Shown here piece by piece: positions 1 through 14,300 of a stretch of 64,000 nt of DNA (its first letter is position 1; every line of letters starts with the position of its first letter). Under the pieces are notes generated by a model. The model worked only from the letters and a program-made list of their open reading frames with translations. It made no database searches and was not told the DNA's origin. A program made the position numbers and the translations under genes. The stretch is from Apostichopus japonicus (lineage: Eukaryota > Echinodermata > Holothuroidea > Aspidochirotida > Stichopodidae). The stretch lies in contig NC_092573.1 in NCBI RefSeq assembly GCF_037975245.1, positions 23,711,265 through 23,775,264 of the forward strand, given 5' to 3'.

Positions 1-3000
1 GACCGTCACCAAAGTCTCGACCGGTGGCAGTTCCACAAACTTTGACCGAAGCCTCAACGTCTTCTTGAGGTACATGCCCTTCGAGGCTAACACAACCTTT
101 TACATTGGTGGCATCCCAAGGAATTACCAGGTATGCAGTCTACTCCTTGGTTGAAATCTCATTAAGAACCAATTTTGCTAGTATATTGCCAATCTCAAAT
201 TTAGCTGATCTATGTAGTGTGTTTTTGTTTTAGGCTGTATTGGATTGTACAGTATATTAACCAGAGCTACAGACATATCACATGTGCAGTTTGTAAGTTG
301 TGCTTGAAAATGTGTCTATTTTATAATATTTTTGCCCTTTAATGAACATTAAACAGTGCCGTTACCATTCAAATACAGACATGTACTGAACCTACTTCAG
401 CACAGGTTTAAGTGATCAATTCTTTGTAGGCTATACACCCTTCCACATACACTGTGTGATCTGTGTGGTGATGGTCTGTGATCAAATGCCAAACACAGTG
501 ACATTGATTAGGGATGTTCATGCTTCCAAAGAATGATGAACACTGAGTATATACTCCACCCGATATATATCATCTTTAAGTTGGATATGTCCACCTGATA
601 TATCATCTTTAAGTTGGATATGTCCACCTGATATAAGATGGATATGGTATTCTGTGAACAGTTGAAATAAATAAAAACTTTTTACATCATGAATCCAGTT
701 CTATGTTATCTGAAATTTAGATAAATTTTGTATTTGATCCAGCTGACTGTCACTTTGGAATCGGGAGAAATGGTAAAAAAGTTTGTTTTTGCATACTTTC
801 AAGAGATTTCAATATCTGAATCTGGTGGTGGTTTGGGTTTTTTAATGTGTGCATGGTAACTGTTTTAGTTTTATCTAGAATTTTTTTTCCCTTTCTGTAT
901 CTACTTGAAAGTATGTCTTCTTCCCCTTGAATGGGACAGCCATGATAAAGAAGTATTAATATCCTCCTTATAAAATGGCTGAAATGTAGACTTTATTGGA
1001 TGCATCTGTGATGGGGTTTTTTTTGGTACTTGCATCTAACTTGGCATGATTTACCAGTAAGTACACATTAGCAGCACAGCAGATCAGTGAGTACCAGGTA
1101 CAAAGCATTTACGCAATACACATCATAGTGTATTTACATTTAGAACCATTTTAGATTCCTTGTTGGAGGCAGAAGGAATCTTTGGGATGGTGATGGCATT
1201 TGTATGTGTATGTGACACCTATACCTCAAAAAGCTCATGATGGATTAACTTCAAACTTGGTATGTGGATCCGTCTTATTGAGTACAAGAATCCTGTTCTT
1301 TTCTGTGAAAGCCAAAGGGCATTTGGGGTCAATATAGAGATAACAATAGAACAATAGAATTTAAAAAGCACATCTTAGTTGTACTTTATACTTGGTATGT
1401 AGATCCAGCTTGGTGAGTACGAGAACCCTATTGAAATTGGTGGAGGTCAAAGGTCATTTGTGGTCAACATAGGTTAAAGTCTGTAACACCTTGTAAACAT
1501 GATAACTCAAAAGTATATAGTTGTGAAACTTCATACTTAGTATGTAAGAACCAGCTTAGTGAGAAGAACCAAGAACCCTATTGAAATTGATAGACGTCAA
1601 TATGGTGTCAAAGTATGTAATCCTTGTAAAAAACAAATTGACTCCAAAATTAAAGCTACAATAAATCTGTGAATTCTCCAATGCTAAGATTTTCTTTTGG
1701 TGAACATAGTTTGGCCAAGAGTTTAGTGAATGGGCCGAATATAAAATAGATCTCAAGTGATCTTCAACTAAACAAATATAGTCATCCAGGAAATTAAATC
1801 TGCTTCAAATAGTTGATACTCTTGTCACACACATCACTGACCTACATCTCAAACTATTCTTTGATAAGACAATGAGTCTTATAATAAATAATAAACTATG
1901 ATTCATATTTTCTTGGTTTTATTCCTCCTTTATTAAAATGATTATCCTCCCTTCTTTTCTCTTCTTCTTGTAATAACAAAGGAAAACAATACAAAAGCCA
2001 TTTCTCATAAATTTCTTTGAAATTTTTCATTTCTCTGGGAACAGGAATCCTTTCCAATTATAATACCCTTTGCCTTTCTTTCTTTTCTCAAGTATGAGAT
2101 TGGGCAAATTTTGTCACAGGTTCATCAGGGATTCATTTTAGTGTTTGAAGTTTGCATAGTAGGTTTGGAGGTTCTGTCTCTTATAAAATACTATTGATTC
2201 TGTTTAAAAGAAAAAAGACTGCCAAACTTCTTTGTAAAGCAATCTGACCATTTTTAAAAAGGAAGCATTCCGTGTGTGATACTGGATGAATAATTCCCTG
2301 TGCAACTACAAAGACATAAAAGGTCGTGATTTATTTTTTGCTAATATTTTTGTGACAAAGGTAAGGTGCTGTGGCCGAGTGGATAAAGGTGGTGGCATTT
2401 GAAGCAATGAGGCTAAGCATTCATGAGGTTTTGGGTTTGATACCCGGCTGGGTCTTAGTAAAGTGGGTTTTTCATCCAAGAGCAGTCTACGGTTATCCCT
2501 TCTGAAATCACTTTCTAAATTGAAAAGATTCCAAATTTGAGTTAAAGGAATTGTCTGGTGGAAGATTTTGATACATTGTCCTTGTAGTTATTATTTTTCT
2601 CTTTCTAACCATGTAAAAATTGTCCCCATTCGACATTTTCTTCTTGTAGAAATCTGGTTTTCAAATTCACCAGTTTCTCACCAAAAGTACCGTTTGTTCG
2701 AACGCTTCAATATGGTGTTTGACGTAGTGCTTGCAGATAGGCAAAACAGGCGACTTGAAGTTAGCACTCCCAATTCCGCAGCAAATTAACTCACGTGTAA
2801 GCACATTGAATTGCCTCATATATATAACGTACATACTCGCGAACGTATATACTACTATGCTCAGTTGGTGTACTTGTATAGCGTTACACATAGTACACTC
2901 ACACTCAAACCACAGTTCATTAACTGTTCTTCGAACTCGCTGAAATAAAATTCACGGATCAAATTAACAGTAAAAGGAAACTTATAAAGTATTCGTTAAA

Positions 3001-5331
3001 CCGAAAGATGAAACTTGGCGGGATCGATGTCATCGCAGAACTGTCCGATTGTAAACGTTACAGTAGCCTATACACGCGAACATTCTTCGCGCTGGAGCTG
3101 GATACCGCGATGTATAAACAACGAAGAGCCTGCTGTTAAAACTTATCTTGTGTTACACAAAGACCACGAAACCACCGATCTACTAAATATATTACGGCTT
3201 AAGGAGTTTTTTAAATCATATCTAATTTATAAGAAATTTCACCGGAAATTATTGAAGAAATTGATCGAATCGTTGTCAGAGCAGAATATAGCGCTGAAAA
3301 GCTTAGGCTTCGCAGAACTGTCCGATTGTCAACGTTTGAGTACAGCCTACATGCGAACATTTTTCGCGTTGGAGCTGGATAGCGCGATGCATAGCCTGAA
3401 CAACTCAGAGTCTGCTGTTAAAATTTACCTTGTGTTACACAAAGACCACGGAACCACCGCTCAAGTACATGGTGGCTTAAGGAGTTTTTGAAAACATATC
3501 TAATTTTTAAGAAATTTCACCGGAAATTAAGGAAGAAATTTATCTGTATACACACGCTGTTTTTGTTGTGATTACCGTATAGGTACTGTGCGGAGGGTGG
3601 GTTATGACGCAATCTGCTATGGCAGAGCTGACGTCACGTATTGTACTGTTCAAATCATATTTGAAGTGTCTATCCATAACGATTAAAAAATCGTTTCTCT
3701 GTCAAACGCAACATTAGCGTTCTCATACTTTGACAACATGTTTGGAAAATTATTTACTATTTTTTAAGGCAACTTCTTTGGGCCACCAGACAATCCTTTT
3801 AAACTGTTGAATTGGAAGCCACCCGACGTGTAAGGTGTTATCCATAAGCCCTTGCATGTTTCTCCCACATATGTGGTCGCTTAAGCATAGTAAAAATAAT
3901 TGCTGATTATTATTATTATAAAGGTCGTCTCAGTATTTGGTTTTGAATCATACATTGTAAATTATGCATAAAGTAGCACAGTTGCAGTGTGCCCAAAAAT
4001 TAGGCTCAATTCCTCAATGTCTTGCTGTCACTTTTTTGGACGATGTTTCTCCTTCCCAAACAGTTTTTATGAAATCTCTTTTGAAATCAAGACTGCAGTA
4101 GAGAAATTGGTTAGACTGATGGAACCATTTGTATCTGGGAAGTATTTATAGTCTTCTTGCTGCGATGCCATTTTTCAAGCTCATCTGAATGATAGATTGG
4201 TTTCTGTCGTAGAAAAGAATAAGAGCAAAAAATAAACCTTGATATGTTACTAATTCCTATCTTCTTTAGTCTGTTATCAGAGAGTGTCTCTAGTGGGTTC
4301 TTGAATGCTTTAAACTGGTATTTTGGCCATTTCAATCAGTTCTACTATCCTGTGGAGGTTTTTTTCTTTATTTATCATTCTGTTTTTTATTCCTTTCTGT
4401 TTTCTTTCGTTCACACCTGCTTCGATGAGTGTCATATTTTCCCTTATAATTTTTTTTTCTTGCAAGAGGAAAGAAGGAAAATTTAATTTAAAACAATTTT
4501 TGTATTCCCAGGTTATGTCAAACTGGTTCAAATACTTCATTTATTCTTCTATTTTATGACGCTTGATTTCTTGGGTAGTGCTCTTGCAGAGTGATCATTA
4601 AGTTTTAATCTTAAATTGGAACAGCGGTCTTAGACTGATATATCTCATTCATTCAATTCATTCATTCATTTATTTCCAAAAAGTAACAAAATTTTACATC
4701 ATTTAATTTCAGTTATTCAAATTGATTTAATTTTCTTTTTATCTTGATATACTGTAATATCGATCCATTCAAAAATGATGAATCAGCTGACTTTTTTGAA
4801 CAATTCAAAAAGCGTATTAAATATAATGCTTTAATACAGACGGGGTATTTCAGCCATTGCAATAAGTAATCAGGTTTCTCAACTTCACTTTGTTTTTTGA
4901 GGTTTCATATCCTTCTGATAAATAGTTGTTTTATGTTTCAGACTAAATTTAATCAAATAGTTACAAATAAACTACAGCAAACCAAATCAAAACGAGAAAC
5001 CTAATGACCTAATTTAAACGATGTCGTGTTGCCCAAAGACGGGATTCACTAATCTCTTTTCTTCTCTTCTTTCATATCACTAATTCTTTCATCTCACTAA
5101 TCTCACTAATCTCTTTTCTTCTCTTTTTTCATCTCACAGTTGACGTTAGCTCTGAGCAACGACTTCACCGGCTGTATCTCCGACTTTAGCTTCGAGAAGG
5201 AAGAGTTTGATCTTTGGCAGCCGTACCAACTAGAAGGGTCCACTTCCTGCTGCGCAGCACCGGCAGAGGTCGATCCAACACTGCCCTCGTCTATCGATGG
5301 CATCAATTTTGGCGGTTTTGGATCCCTGCAG
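1..5331 (+). CDS. Laminin alpha: end of LG1 and start of LG2 (exons 1-130, 5140-5331)
   Basis: Exon 1-130 encodes the last beta strands of LG1, including NTTFYIGGIPRNYQ. After a 5.0-kb intron, exon 5140-5331 gives the closing loop FTGCISDF, a Trp-containing stretch and a CC pair, then enters LG2 with INFGGFGSLQ. The intron is phase 0. The donor cag|gtatgc follows base 130, and the acceptor is a CT-rich tract ending in cacag at 5139. Confidence 0.9.
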
Positions 5332-8300
5332 GTTATTTTAGCTTTTACTTTTACTTCAATGAAAGTCTTAACTCTACAGAGAAATAGATCAAACAGTATG
5401 GTAAACACTCATATGGATACCAACAAAGGTAGTAAACATCATCCAAATGTGATACTTGAGATGAGATTATATTGGGGGGGGGGGGGGGGATGTTGAAGTA
5501 GGATTTAACTTTGGAAAATAGTTTCTTTCATTTGTGGGTTTTTTGTGATTATTGTTAATATAGTTTAAAATCTGTTTCTTTCTAAGCTAGTTTACTTACT
5601 TCTTCCTTCTCAAGATCATTAAATGTATTATAAGCACCTTGATTATTTCACTGCTATTTGTGTTTGTTATGTATCTATTGCAGTCAGGGAGGTTGGGAGG
5701 GGGGGGGATGTTAATCAGAGATATTAAACATTAAGTGGAAAAACATGCGATGAAATGAAAAGATACACTGTAAGCATAGGAAGTGACTCTACAAGCTTTC
5801 TACTTCAAACAAATTAAAGTGCCTTCCTTTCTTGTCATGATAGGATAGAGTCCATGAGTAATAGGAGAAGAGGAGGCGGGGGGGGGGGGTAAGGAATGTA
5901 TGATATGTGGGTACTTGTGTTTGCCACAATGAGGAAAACATCTTTTTCTTTGTTGCATTATTATCACAGAAGTTGTTTGAGATCTCCTGTAAACCTGTTA
6001 CTGGATGATGATGACAATGACGATGATGTTAATTTTACTTGTAACTCAAACATCACCCTCCACCCAATATTTCAAGAAAAAAAATGAGGAGTAGTGGTGG
6101 AAAGTGCACTCAAGAGCTGTATTAATTTTAATTTAATGGAAGCTTCAAGGAGTTTTAAAAGAGGAAATGTTTTTATTTAAAACAAGGCTATTCTTTGTCC
6201 TCTTACAGCTATCCTTGCCAGATTTTGATATCCAGTCACAGAATACCATCTCTCTGGAATTCAGAACCTCTGTCTCAGAGGCTACCATCTTATCAGTCAC
6301 TAGACCTGATCTAATATCATACATCGGTAAGACAGCAAGAAAAGTAATACATTTTAGGAGTTGGTTTGGGGCCTCTGTACTGCTAATGAAAGTTTGTTAA
6401 AAGAGACACAAAACCAACCATCACATTTAGCTTATAAAATAGGGGTATTGGAAGTGGTGTCAGTTTATAGCCTCCCTCTAGATCGTATATTTTTATAATT
6501 GCATCTATCTATAGTCATACTTCAAGTGGAATTTGTTTTTACGGGGAATGAGTTCTCCTTCCTCCCATTCCACATTTTAAATGTCAAATTCAACTTAAGC
6601 TTCTGGTTAGAAGGGAAGTGTGGTGGCTCTACATACTCTCTCCTTCTAGATTTTCCTGAATGCAATCATAAATATCATGAATGGAATTTAACAAAACAAA
6701 GTTACATTTCCTTGGCCCCTTTCTCTTCCCCTCAATCTCTCTATGATAAGGTACTGTTCAGTGTTATTTCAGTTGTATCAAAGTGAAGCTGTAAATTTAC
6801 CTTGGTTTCTTGGAAATAATATCTCCATTATTCCAAACATAACCACTTTAACAACCCACTTGCCATGTCATCTCAGAGAGACCTGTCTCAATGTCACTAT
6901 CATGTTCCTCGTAGGTGTTTTCCTTAGTGGGGGTCGAGTCGTCTTTGAAATCAACACCGCAGGGAATGCCAAATATACTATACCAAGCTCTGAGATGTAC
7001 AACGATGCTACTTGGTACAAGGTAAGAAAAGAGCGCACCATAGTATTTTCATAGCTAAATAACGGGAAGAGTTGGGATGGTGGAGGGAAGGCCCAGGGAG
7101 AGGGGGGGATGAAAGGGACTGTGTTGGTCTTGAGCACCCTTGTGTAGCCACTGTTAAACTTGTAAGAGGTGTGGTTCAGAATAATGAGATGATCAAATGT
7201 TTTCACAATGACCAAAAAAATTGCTGCCCTCATGACCTTTCAATAAAATGAGTTATTTCACTTTTGTTGTCAAATATGAACAAAATGTGAACAAATAGTG
7301 ATGTCATAGTGATTGAACATATAAATGTAAGTGAGAGCAGTCTGGATTGAGGGCTTCAATGCCAGAGAGATATATGTCACATACAGGGTTGTCACCAGAC
7401 CATTTTTAGAGCCGGGTAATTTGTGACAGTGATCCGCGTCCTGGGGGAGTACTCAGTGCAACGTTTCCTAGCCTAATGTGCCTAAAGTCCACACAAAACG
7501 CGAGGCCTAATGTTACTACTAAAAATGATATGTTACCCCGAAAGGATAAGGCACGAAGTTTCCTTCTTGCTTTTTATTACTTCTGGTAACCAGAACATAT
7601 CGGGGAATAAAATAAACATGTATAAAAAGGTTTTGCCCTTCAACATGAAACTATTCTTGTTTAAAACTTTCTTTCAGTCAAAGTTCGTAAACTTCGTACT
7701 CGTACTCGTAGGCCTACTCTGGATGTTTACAATAAACAATTGCATATAACGTGTGTTGGTTACAAGCAATCGGTTTACGCTACCTCCACGCTATGAATAG
7801 CGTTGTATCGATCTGTTCACTCCCATTGTGTCGGTGGTGAATAGCGAGCGAGGGGAATTTGCGTGCCTTTATTTGGAGCGGGGTTAATTACAGATAAGCT
7901 GCGTTTTGCACTGAATCGCGCTAATCTTTACCAAGTTACTTATTGGCGGTACTGTAGGCTAATTTGTGCCGGGCGGTAAGGCTGAAATTGACCTTGAGTA
8001 CTGGGCGGAATTTTTGAGAACTGGGTAGCACCGCCCGGCGGCGCCCGGCGTGGTGACAACCCTGGTCACATACAAGGAACTTTTCTTCTCCTCCCCCTCA
8101 CCCTCCCCTCCTCCTTCTCCTCCACCTCCTCCTCCCCCTCCCCTCCTCCTCCTCCTCCAACTTCTCTTACTCCTCCTCATTCTCTTACTCCTCATTCTCC
8201 TCCTCCTCCTTCACCTTCTCCTCCTCCAACCTACTTCCTCCATCTAGTCCTTCTTCTTTTTCTTCTTAACCTGTTATTCCTCTTTGTTATCTCATCGCGT

Positions 8301-11300
8301 GCAGGTTCTTGTGAGTTACAATACTACAAATTATAAAATGGAGGTCAGTTACACCAATGGAACCATACGAGAACTGATTGAAAGAAGAACTCTCTACCCT
8401 CTGTCGTTTCCAAATCTGAAGAATTCACCAAAAGTTTATCTCGGTTCAGCAGATCCAGCAAACTCGGCGACGTAAGTCCACATGGTCAGACACATCACGA
8501 TCTAACGAGACAGTTTGGGTTAATCATTCTGCTTATAAATTAGCTACTTGATGTTTTTAAGGTACTCACACAGAAATCCAATACAGGTTGTTATAAATGA
8601 TCTCATCATAAAATAAATTGCAAATGACAGTCACTAGAAGCAAAGGGATGTTTGTGAGTGATCGTGATGAAGAATGAACACCAAGCTGACACCAAGATTA
8701 ATCAAAAGCTATCAAGAAAAGCACCAAGGATAACACCAAGCTTGCAACAACACACCTTGTATACCAAGAAAATAGAATAAAGGTCAAGTTGGGGATACTT
8801 CTGTGTATGTCATGAATCTTGATGTTTTGTTGAACAGTTGTTCATGTTTTCTTTTTAAAAAGATTTTTTCTGCATAGTTTTATCTCTCATGATTAGCAAA
8901 ACATGAAAAACAGTGTAATTAATAACAATTAAAACAACAGACATAACCAAGTTGATCATTAATAATAGGAAGAATTGACTTGTTAAAGAAACGATTATTG
9001 ACAAGTCAAATAACTAGATGTAATTAATAATCAAAATAACTCTCTTTTTTCTCTCTATCTGTCTTCTCTTCCCTTAGGAGAGGACCAACTTCTCTTAGTT
9101 TTGCTGGTTGTATGAGGAATCTAAATGTTATCAACAGTACTACTGGAATTCTGGAGCAGGTAGCAGTTATTCCAGACATCGCAGTGAACCCCGAAGGGGT
9201 GGAGTTTACTGGCTGTTTAGAAGAGGTATTTAAAATCTAACTCCTAGGGTGTCTGTAGAAAAAAGGGGTCTGTGAGGGAGAAGGTTTCCAAAAAAGGTTA
9301 AGGGAACGGGTCAGTGATCATGTACAGACTGAGTTCTGAGAGTTTCCAAACCGGCAAACAAAACAAAACTTTTCCTGACCTTAGTACAGTGACAAGTAAA
9401 ATGACTAAGAAATATTTCTTTCTTGATTAAGTGCTTTTTTTCAAATAGCACATTTAATTTTGAGCATAATCAATAAGTGATGTAATCTAATCTACAATGT
9501 TATTTCAAAATGAGGAGAAATTAATTACTTAATGAAATGTTCCTCGTCGTCTCTGTGTACAGGTCACCACTGGTTTCGGCTTCAGAGGAGATCTAGCCTA
9601 TGCACAGTTAGCATTGCCAGATCAGCTGCAGTTCACTCGGTCATTACAGTTTTACTTCAAGACAGAGCATCCTGATGGAATACTTGCTTACTCTTATGAT
9701 TCTCAGTCGTTTGTGAGTTGTTTTGTTAACTTTTCAATCTTTGAAAAATTATTTTTATTTGAAAAATAATTAATTTATTATTTTTATTATATAATTAATT
9801 TATTATTATTTTTATTATTTTATTTTTATTTTATATATTTTTATTTTATATAATTTATTATATAATAAATTTATTACATATAATTACTTATTACATATAA
9901 ATTATTAATTTATTGTCTATTTAAAAATAAAAATAATTTGAAAAATAATTAAGAGTTGTTATATTATTTTATGATTTTAAAATTACTCACAGAAGTGCAG
10001 AGTTTTTCTTTTTTGGGGGGGGGGTTGATTCACTTCATCGTGGGAGGTTGGAATTGCCACTGTAATTGGCATAATTGTTTTAGATGTCGTGAGATTGATG
10101 ATGTCAAAGATTCAGTAAATCAATCAACCGAGGAACAGACCAAAAGAGTAATGAAACTGAGAATGAATGAAGGAATGAGAAAGTGAATGGATACAACAAA
10201 AGAGGAACGAATCCACAGAGAAGATGATCAAATCAGCAAATGAACAAAAGAGAGCAAATGAACAGTTTATCATCAATCAAATGAACTAATTAATGAAAGA
10301 AGATATGATTCATTCACTGACTAATTATATACAAGTATAGCTCTTAATAAAACTAGGAGATGAGAAGTAAAGGAAACATACTCTTTGAAAAACTGTTTAT
10401 TTAGAATACTGTTTAAAACCTTTGTATTGCTTCACTTCTTTACTGTAGCTTCGCTTTGTTCCTCCTTACAGAACAAACTTTTCTACGTAACACTTTACCA
10501 TGGCAACATCTTTGTGCATTACAATGTTGGAAAAGGACTGTCTGAACCACTTCAAACCAAGGGTCAAAAGTTCAACACTGGTCAGTGGCAGCTTGTTGCC
10601 ATCCAGTTTACTGCTCTCAGGTACGTTTTATAATTTAGGGTTTCCTCGGATGTGTCCGCCTTTTTGCTATCACTATGTGAACATTCCAGTGGATTTACAA
10701 ATTATAAAAAAAAGCAATTGTGGAACTGGTTTATCACAAGTTACAGTGTTATTTATGTATCAACAACGAACATGACTGTTAGGCTGTTTTATTTTAAATT
10801 ATCTAAACTACAAATCGATTGGGTGCTGATCCTGCAAATAAATATAAGTTATATATAGTTTTCTCTTTCTTTCTTTTCTTCAGCGTGTCTCTCAAAGTTA
10901 ACAACCAAGCTACAATTTACAGTAACCGTCAGCTGGGTACAGATGGTATCCAAATTAATGGACTATCTAACAGTTTCCTTTACCTAGGAGGAGTCCCAGC
11001 AACCATTCCAGTTCTCATCGGAGGACAATTTCCGATCCGAAAATCCCTCTCGGGAGATATGAACCAGTTTTCCATCAATAACTTGTAAGTAATGTTGAAC
11101 TTGTTGGTAGTGAAAATTGTTGGGATTAAAATACACAGGATGGCACATACTTGAACAAATTCATACCCAATCGGTGCTCTTACATAAGTTATCACAGACC
11201 TCTTGTCAAGTCAAGTCAGTCTGGATTGTCGAGTTGAATCCCTCACATTTTTAGTTTCATCAAATCTTTAATAGTGTACTCACTCGAGTCGAGTAGAAGC

Positions 11301-14300
11301 ATTCAAAACGTATCGGCGTGATTTTGGTCGTTCACCTCGTTGCTCAAATTTTAGGAAAAGTCATTACTATCACTCCTGTCGGTTATATTTTCTTCCTTTG
11401 CGTTTCCGTCAAGCAGCTCAGGCTTTAGACAGTGATGAATGATAAAGATTGATTGATTTGTCTGATCGATTGATTAATTGACACCCAATATCACACTTCC
11501 AGAGACTTAATACAATATATCCAATATATTTATAACTGATTGCATAATTTCCTTCCCTTTTTGATTTCAGATTCCCAAATATTTCATAAAATTTAATCTT
11601 TATACTCCTACGTCTACTCCCCTCTTTTTCCGTTAGCTCACCAAATCTCAATGACCCGGAGGTTGTCATCAAGGAGAAGGGTTTGGTATTGAATGGCATT
11701 TCCCCCGAGGTGGAGGAGCTCCCTCCCCTGCCATACCCTACGGATACACCAGGACAGGGTACCCAGTCCCCGCAGAGCTGCCAGAGTCCCGTTGTGGCGG
11801 TACCATATCCTGACGTCTACAGATTCGGAGCTATAGATCCAGAGAGCTATTTGGCTTTCACGCTAGAACCATTTCAAGCAGATTATTTCCTCTTAAGGTG
11901 AGGTTATCACAAATTTACTTGACGGGAGTTGTTAATTTTTGAAAACAAAGAAATGAGTCTCATGGTTTTTCGCTGCTATTATAACTGTGGTCATGTGACA
12001 CTCCTCGGTCCATTGGCCTGGACTGATCTCAAAATACTTTGGTAACAGGTTTTCTGTTTTTATTTTCTTCTAACTTTTTTTCCTGGACACAAAACATGTC
12101 TATTGCGAAAGCATGCAAAAGAGATTTTCAATAAGAAACTATATAAAATTCTTCTTATCACTGTCACATCATAACAAGAAATCATATCCCCAGCACCTGC
12201 CATCCTCATAATGTGTATTTTGACTCATCAGTAGCTTCAAATAGCAGTTACTGGTCATTTCCAAGACCTACCTACCAAACGAAAGGAATTAATACACGAC
12301 AGATATTGTACCTGTAAAACTTTCCTTTGGTCCTTACAGTTTTGTGATTACGTTACAATTCCGAGCACATGTTTCAGACGGTGTGTTGTACTACGGTGCC
12401 GACCAGAAGACCAACCCATCCGAGTGGTTCGCGCTGATGCTGGACAACGGCAAACTTTCCTTCAGGATGATGACCAGCTCCACCAGTATCGGTGAACTGA
12501 ACGTTTCTACCAAGAAGAAATACGACACCGGAGTGTGGTACCAGGTGAGGATGCTCTCTGAGAGGTGGCATCTTTAAATATAAGGGATCACTCTAATAGT
12601 CTGGGTATAGAGTTATGAGGGGAAAGCTCAGTAATGGAAGATTAATACTTGCCTATGTTTCTGTGTGCATGTTTTTTTTTATTGTGTAAAAGTAAGTTTT
12701 TTTTTTATTTTTTAGCTTATATTATTTTGTTATTATTTACCTTTCTGTTCTTTCCTTTTTTCCCTTAAAAGTGAGGATTTTGTTTAATTTTTTTTCAAGG
12801 CTTTTTTATTTTTATTTTTATATTCTTAACATCTATATCAGGTACTTTTCAGTACACACTCACTCGACCAACTCTAAAAGTTGCATCATTTGCATTCTGT
12901 CCAAATATTCACCTAAGTCAAAAAATTCTATTCCATTTAATCTTGATGTAGATGCTTGTTTATCGAAACTAGAGCTAATAATGAATTTACATTTTGAATT
13001 CGCTTTAATATTACATTATTTTCCAAATTGACCGATACCACTGTCTCTGCCTTCTTTCTTACCCATGCGTAAAAGTAAGTGAGCCTGAAGTTTCGATCCT
13101 CGCAGGATCTTCTTCAGAGGCAGGATCTTCTTCAATCAGCCTCTGAAGAAGATCCTGCTAGGATCGAAATGTCAGGCCCACTTCCTTTTACACATTCTCT
13201 GACACAGGCTCTTTAGTATATAAGCAGTTTTGCGAAAAACAGTTTTTGTTTTATTTTGATTTTTCTTTCTTACCCAGACTACAGTTCTAAGAATCAACAG
13301 ATTTATTGCAATCTTAGTAGACGAGACGGGCGAGTACGAGTCCAACGGTCAAAGCACAACCAGCGACTTGTCACAGATTAACGTTCGGACTGACCTCTAT
13401 GTTGGAGGTATACCAGCAACTGTAGCTAACAGTTTCATTTCATCTTCCGTGGTAAGTTTTATTAGTTTTGTAACGATGGCTACAGTGTCAAAGGAGATGT
13501 GACCATCGACGAAAGTGTTTTTAAATTTTTTTTTTTTATAAATTAACAAAGCATGAGAATATTTGCTATGGATAGGAAGGAGTACAACCCTGGGCAAAAT
13601 GGGGGTGGTAAAGCCGTATAGTTTTATAACACAAGGCATTATAAGTCTCTATAAAGGTGTCAGATTTTTGTAGACTAGTTCAATCATAGGATGTGATTAG
13701 GCTTAGCATAAAAACGTTAAAGGGATATTCCAGTGGTAGTTACTGTTATACTAATAACCTAAAGAGAAACACTATTAATGTACCATTGAAAAACCTCCTG
13801 TAAATATATTTTCCATAACTTGAGTTATGGTTAATTGAAAGTCATCTATTTTGACTGGATAAACACTTGATTGTTCCAATTAGGTATTGATTATTGTGAC
13901 TGGTTTCTGATTACATCACGGTAGATTTTCTTCAAAGCTGTACTTTCCTATTGTAACCTTTTTGTTGATTGATTTTTTTAATTTTTGGAATATTTGTTTA
14001 ACTTGAAAATCTTCTCCCCAAAATAGAATGCCATGATTATGCAAACATTCTGTAGAAATATCATTTTTCCTCTGTGGATAAGGGAAGAAAATATTATGAA
14101 GAAAAAAAATGAAATGAACAATTTTACAGCTCAATTTGCATATGCTTACATCAATCATTCTGCTGTTGCCAGATACAATCACCAAATATTAGAAAAATTT
14201 GAAAAAAAAATAGAAAAGAATTGTGATGCAGTCAACCTCAACCTTTCTAAGGTTTGATCTGGGCAGGACAGATTTCAGTCATGACATAATAACTCTTCCT

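Noticed and set aside
2364-2456. Functional tRNA-Leu or tRNA-Ser gene
   Set aside because: A- and B-box-like motifs are present, but the arms pair poorly and the sequence continues into a SINE-like tail.
8050-8247. Pro/Leu-rich open frame, and Gly/Arg-rich frame on the other strand
   Set aside because: Translation of the polypyrimidine tract.
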